From NCBI GenBank assembly GCA_905221605.1, contig CAJNDS010000631.1:37821-101820 (forward strand): a stretch of DNA of 64,000 bases. The letters are read 5' to 3'. Both the position numbers and the translations under genes were made by a program. Positions within the stretch are counted from its first letter, which is position 1; every line of letters starts with the position of its first letter. This document shows positions 62,909 through 64,000 of the stretch, one piece after another. The DNA is from Symbiodinium natans. Lineage: Eukaryota; Sar; Dinophyceae; Suessiales; Symbiodiniaceae. The notes beneath the pieces were generated by a model, which had not been told where the DNA came from, did not search any database, and saw only the letters and a program-made list of their open reading frames with translations.

Positions 62909-63880
62909 GTAAATGCCCTCGAGCAGCAAGCGGAGCTGGCCGATTTGAAGAGGCAGCTGGATGCTGCAACCACGCAAGGCCCCCAGAGGACAATTTGCTT
63001 TCGGACATGAGCCGATGCTTCGTTCGTGCCGTCCGAGCCGTGCCTTTCGAGTGCTCCAGCTGGGGCTGGGAACTGTGGGCACCGCCGGAAACCGGGCTGA
63101 CGGTGCAGGGAGATAATCGTGCGCGCTTTGCCAAGACGTGCATGGTACCCATTCCTGTTCGATAGGATGTCATTCTAGAAATGTTGCCAGAGTGCTTCCA
63201 GGCTGGGACAGCGCCAGGAGCAGCGACTTCGACAGCGCCGAACTCAAGTACTTGGTCAGTTCCTATGAGACTTAGCATTGTTGACGTTGGTTTGGTTCAT
63301 GATTTTGGACGCTTCTGTCCGGCTGCTACGCTGTGTATTCCTGTGTGAAACTGCGATATTAGCTTTTTGCGGTCTGGACCACAGGCATCGAACATCGGTG
63401 CGGGATTTAGTCCACCAACTTGAGGAGCGCACGGGTGTGGGAAGTGGTGTTACAGAGAAAGTTGCAGCATGCAGCATGCACATTCAGTTGAACGCTCTTA
63501 AGCCAGTTTCAAGCCAACTTTAGGAGCTGGAGCAGCGCGTGGACGGGGCCCGGGGCTCAGGATTGATCAGGCAAGCTGACAGCCGCCAAGCAACCCTTTG
63601 TGTGCTGCCCAGGTGCAGAAGAGAGTGGATGCCGTGAGCAGAAGCATCAGCCGCACCCCACTGAGCAGCAGCAGCAGTGGGCTGGGCTTTGCCCTGTGGC
63701 GCTCTTCATCCCTCTTCCCGTGAGGTTCTGCGGAGGCCGTTGGGATGCAGGACATCTGGGAACCCAGCCTCTTATCCAAAGTGTGCTACAGACGTTCCGC
63801 CAAGTTTTTGTAGGAAAGACGCGGTCAACAGCTTGATCAGCTGGCCACGACCTTGGCTCGGTTCGCGGTCTTTGGGCTGC
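62909..63880 (+). CDS. Gene F: coiled-coil gene of small exons (3' end outside window)
   Basis: At least five candidate exons, each after AG|G. 62909 to about 62976 reads VNALEQQAELADLKRQLDAA. 63385 to about 63460 reads HRTSVRDLVHQLEERTGVG. 63524 to about 63550 reads ELEQRVDGAR. 63613 to about 63690 reads VQKRVDAVSRSISRTPLS. 63814 to about 63870 reads ERRGQQLDQLATTLARFA. The repeated Leu-x-x-Gln/Leu heptad style suggests one helical coiled-coil protein. Donors and phases were not all resolved, and no family can be named. The gene probably continues past 64000. Confidence 0.45.
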
Positions 63881-64000
63881 TCTCTTCAGCCAGTTTCTGC
63901 TTTTATGTGGCGGGGAGAAGGCCAACACCTCCTCGCTGAAGCGTGCTTGTCTCGGCCCAGCTGGCAGGAAGGTGATCGCGTCATGCAGCTCTTGGTTTTG

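Overview
The window looks like nuclear DNA of a dinoflagellate, most likely a Symbiodiniaceae-type alga (inference). Four observations support this. Exons nearly always begin after AG with an exonic G, and the donors are a mix of GT, GC and GA. TTTAGGG-type telomere-like repeats lie inside the sequence. A degenerate LINE encodes a reverse transcriptase of the kind common in dinoflagellates. Intergenic and intronic DNA is full of microsatellites and poly-G/C runs. No bacterial operon, rRNA, tRNA or CRISPR array was seen.

The core is a tandem pair of very large genes on the + strand, called A1 (from before base 1 to 23854) and A2 (31571-46814). Each encodes a secreted or surface multi-pass protein: a signal peptide (seen in A2), a roughly 2,000-2,600-residue cysteine-rich ectodomain, and a C-terminal bundle of membrane helices. 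The ectodomain combines ephrin-receptor-like (GCC2/GCC3) repeats with eight copies of a module ending in a CWC or CFC motif. The plan resembles the alveolate cysteine repeat modular proteins (CRMPs), known in apicomplexans for roles in regulated secretion; this link is inference from architecture. Aligning A1 with A2 by eye fixes many exon boundaries to the base. It shows homologous introns switching between GT, GC and GA donors, and a 103-base intron that only A2 has.

Each A gene is followed by a copy of a small unrecognised gene (B1 near 25.8-26.3 kb, B2 near 49.7-50.2 kb), so the duplicated unit is an A-B cassette. Between the cassettes (27.2-31.5 kb) is repeat-rich spacer with telomere-type repeats, an inverted-repeat element and nested inverted modules. 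The longest A1 intron (about 13.8-22.5 kb) holds an AT-rich satellite island, a frameshifted LINE and a MITE-like element.

From 50 kb rightward lie a possible Ala/Pro/Lys-rich gene (51.3-52.2 kb), a 460-base GAA tract, an unrecognised multi-exon gene (55.1-56.4 kb), an intronless capsular-polysaccharide-type glycosyltransferase (58686-59663), an intronless ADCK1-like ABC1 atypical kinase (60354-62093), a palindrome of about 670 bases, and the start of a coiled-coil gene built of small exons (62.9 kb to the end).
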